A stretch of 7,253 bases of DNA. Origin: Legionella genomosp. 1 (GTDB lineage: Bacteria > Pseudomonadota > Gammaproteobacteria > Legionellales > Legionellaceae). A model generated the notes under the pieces. That model was not told the DNA's origin. It saw nothing but the letters and a program-made list of their open reading frames with translations, and made no database searches. The number at the start of each line of letters is the position of its first letter. Within the stretch, counting starts at the first letter, position 1. This document shows, one piece after another, positions 6,085 through 7,253 of the stretch. A program made the translations under genes and the position numbers. The stretch is taken from positions 1 through 7,253 of the forward strand of contig CAMDMN010000107.1 in assembly GCA_945901965.1 (NCBI GenBank), read 5' to 3'.

Positions 6085-6960
6085 CGGGAGTTCATCAAAG
6101 CATGAGGCGGATGTGCCTTTGTTTGTCCAGTTAGAATCTATGGCGGTAGATAAACCTGATCGCCCTTGTACCCCGGACGTTTGTTCTCCCCAGTTGTTGC
6201 AGTTGGGAATGGTGTAGGTGCCTGCGATTGATGTTCCTGTCCAAACTTGGAGTGGGGAAGCTCCATCTGATAAATTAGAAATCAATGAGACAGGGAATGT
6301 TGTCCCTCCAGCCGCCGCTATGGGAAAATTAGAACTAGCATTTATGTAATTATATTTGTTACTGTAATGTGTGTTTTCTATCGCTGATGTAGATGGGGTG
6401 CTGAGCCAGGCCGCGTAAATTCCTGCGCCTAGCGCGGGCTTGTTTTGATCTAGGTTACATATGCAGTTTGCCCTCGTGATACCCGTAGCACCATCAATGA
6501 TGCAAGTTGGCTGGGCTGTCATGTCGCCTTTCGTAGCCGTGAAGGTTTGAAACGCCCTGCACTCTCCGCTCGCGCCTTTGCACGTAAGTGCTACACCTCC
6601 ATTTAACATTACATTCGCTTGCTGCCCTGTGCATGTGCGTGGTAGTTGCCATATACCATTTACTGGGCCTGTTGCGCCTGTCGTCACCACATACCCTGGG
6701 GTCGTAACCTCGAGACCCATGTTGTAGCAATGGGAGCCTCCTTTTGGCACTAGCGGTGTTATAGCAAGCGTTGTTCCCGATGAGATATGAAACTTCTGCC
6801 CTGTTGCTGGAGCAAGCCCATTAAGCCACACATTGATATCATAATTAGTCTCTCCTCCAGTCGCCGCTACGGAGACCAGCGGACCGGGGGCTGCGGTCAC
6901 CGCAAAGGTTAATATCATACTGATTAGTCCTAGAGAGCTGGTTATCCAATTCCTTTTCAT
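6058..6960 (-). CDS. Secreted cysteine-rich protein with a DUF1554/endostatin-like C-terminal domain
   Basis: A 300-residue exported protein of unknown function. It has a signal peptide (about 1-24, ending TFAVTAA). The N-terminal half (about 25-150) is Gly/Thr-rich with Cys78, 110, 127 and 134 and resembles nothing I can name. The C-terminal half (about 150-298) has a pattern seen in bacterial lectin/endostatin-like DUF1554 proteins: CICNLDQNKPALGAGIYAAWLS (166-187), VWTGTSIAGTY (239-249), NCNNW (253-257), a later NW (277-278) and the closing LYCFE (293-297). There are ten cysteines in all (also 153, 166, 168, 254, 287, 295), an even number that suits disulfides in an extracellular protein. 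The start has a good AAGGA 8 bases upstream. The gene follows the outer-membrane barrel gene by 23 bases, so co-transcription is likely. GC near 50% sets it apart from the dcw genes. The domain call is from motif memory, not a profile search. Confidence 0.72.
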   Translation of the reverse strand: MKRNWITSSLGLISMILTFAVTAAPGPLVSVAATGGETNYDINVWLNGLAPATGQKFHISSGTTLAITPLVPKGGSHCYNMGLEVTTPGYVVTTGATGPVNGIWQLPRTCTGQQANVMLNGGVALTCKGASGECRAFQTFTATKGDMTAQPTCIIDGATGITRANCICNLDQNKPALGAGIYAAWLSTPSTSAIENTHYSNKYNYINASSNFPIAAAGGTTFPVSLISNLSDGASPLQVWTGTSIAGTYTIPNCNNWGEQTSGVQGRSGLSTAIDSNWTNKGTSASCFDELPLYCFELPS

Positions 6961-6983
6961 GTTTAAATTCCTTTATTAAAAAG

Positions 6984-7253
6984 TTATATGCTGAGCGTAA
7001 AGACCAGTGCATTGGCAAAAGCCGCCCCGGTGGTTAATTTGTTCAGGATCTGGTTATTTGAGGGGTTAAAATGGCCTTGTCCTAAATAAAAGAAGCGGTA
7101 GCCAAGTTCCGCTTGCGTTGGCCCTACAAAATGACCGCATTTTAAACTAATGCCGGCTGTTGCACTGAACGTTGTCGTGGTGGTTCCTGAAAAAATGGCA
7201 TCCTGAAGGGTATTTGCACCCAGTGAGGTTTCTTTAAATTGACTGGTCGTCAT
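6984..7253 (-). CDS. Outer-membrane beta-barrel protein, C-terminal part (runs off the window)
   Basis: The visible 89 residues look like the last strands of an 8-stranded outer-membrane barrel: alternating polar/hydrophobic stretches, TAGISLKCGHF (32-42), AELGYRFFYLGQGHF (48-62) and a terminal ANALVFTLSI (80-89) that fits a C-terminal membrane strand. The Met encoded at the window edge is probably internal, since typical barrels of this kind have about 200-250 residues and a signal peptide. Barrels with a GYRFFYLGQG-like strand are common in Legionella as I recall them. It ends 23 bases before the secreted cysteine-rich protein gene, suggesting a two-gene surface unit. Confidence 0.65.
   Translation of the reverse strand: MTTSQFKETSLGANTLQDAIFSGTTTTTFSATAGISLKCGHFVGPTQAELGYRFFYLGQGHFNPSNNQILNKLTTGAAFANALVFTLSI

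Noticed and set aside
6001..6181. Perfect 11-base inverted repeat AACGTCCGGGG (6001-6011) and CCCCGGACGTT (6171-6181)
   Set aside because: The match does not extend on either side, one copy lies inside the coding region of the secreted protein, and an 11-base pair is expected by chance in a window this size. It is not evidence for a mobile element's ends.
5768..6217. 149-residue open frame on the plus strand overlapping the truncated amidohydrolase and the secreted-protein gene
   Set aside because: It is cysteine-rich low-quality translation in the second frame of the amidohydrolase start and antisense to the 3' end of the secreted-protein gene. It has no ribosome binding site or family resemblance.
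6494..6730. 78-residue minus-strand frame within the secreted-protein gene
   Set aside because: Arg/His-rich out-of-frame translation of a gene with a signal peptide and coherent domain motifs; no start signal of its own.

Overview
The window looks like chromosome of a low-GC gammaproteobacterium, most likely in or near Legionella. The evidence is the mraZ-rsmH-ftsL-ftsI-murE gene order, the character of the MraZ and FtsI proteins, AT-rich codon use, and a partial outer-membrane barrel of a kind I associate with Legionella. The genus call is from recalled sequence character, not from a search.

Positions 34-4871 hold the start of the division and cell wall (dcw) cluster on the minus strand. 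The order of transcription is mraZ (regulator), rsmH (16S rRNA methyltransferase), ftsL and ftsI (divisome), then murE (peptidoglycan precursor ligase). The last three junctions are 4-base ATGA overlaps, so the operon is tightly coupled. A good sigma70-type promoter (4946-4975) lies upstream of mraZ. It is followed by TGGRN-type repeats that look like the MraZ autoregulatory site. The downstream gene, expected to be murF, lies outside the window. Only its likely ribosome binding site is visible, at 17-21.

Positions 4872-5178 are a divergent intergenic region of about 300 bases. On its right, on the plus strand, is a small exported L,D-transpeptidase (YkuD) gene (5179-5667), which also acts on peptidoglycan.

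From about 5690 the region changes character. A plus-strand gene starts as a clear N-terminus of an amidohydrolase (LigW/ACMSD-type decarboxylase relatives) but loses the family pattern after about 55-60 residues, near position 5930. There the DNA switches from roughly 35% to 50-60% GC. The remainder of the window is a more GC-rich accessory segment on the minus strand. It holds a secreted cysteine-rich protein with a DUF1554/endostatin-like C-terminal domain (6058-6960). That gene is preceded, 23 bases away, by the 3' end of an outer-membrane barrel gene (6984-7253, running off the window). The simplest reading is a conserved cell-wall locus next to a replacement or insertion junction that removed most of an amidohydrolase gene and brought in a surface-protein pair. 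I see no CRISPR array, no tRNA or rRNA gene and no recognisable transposase.
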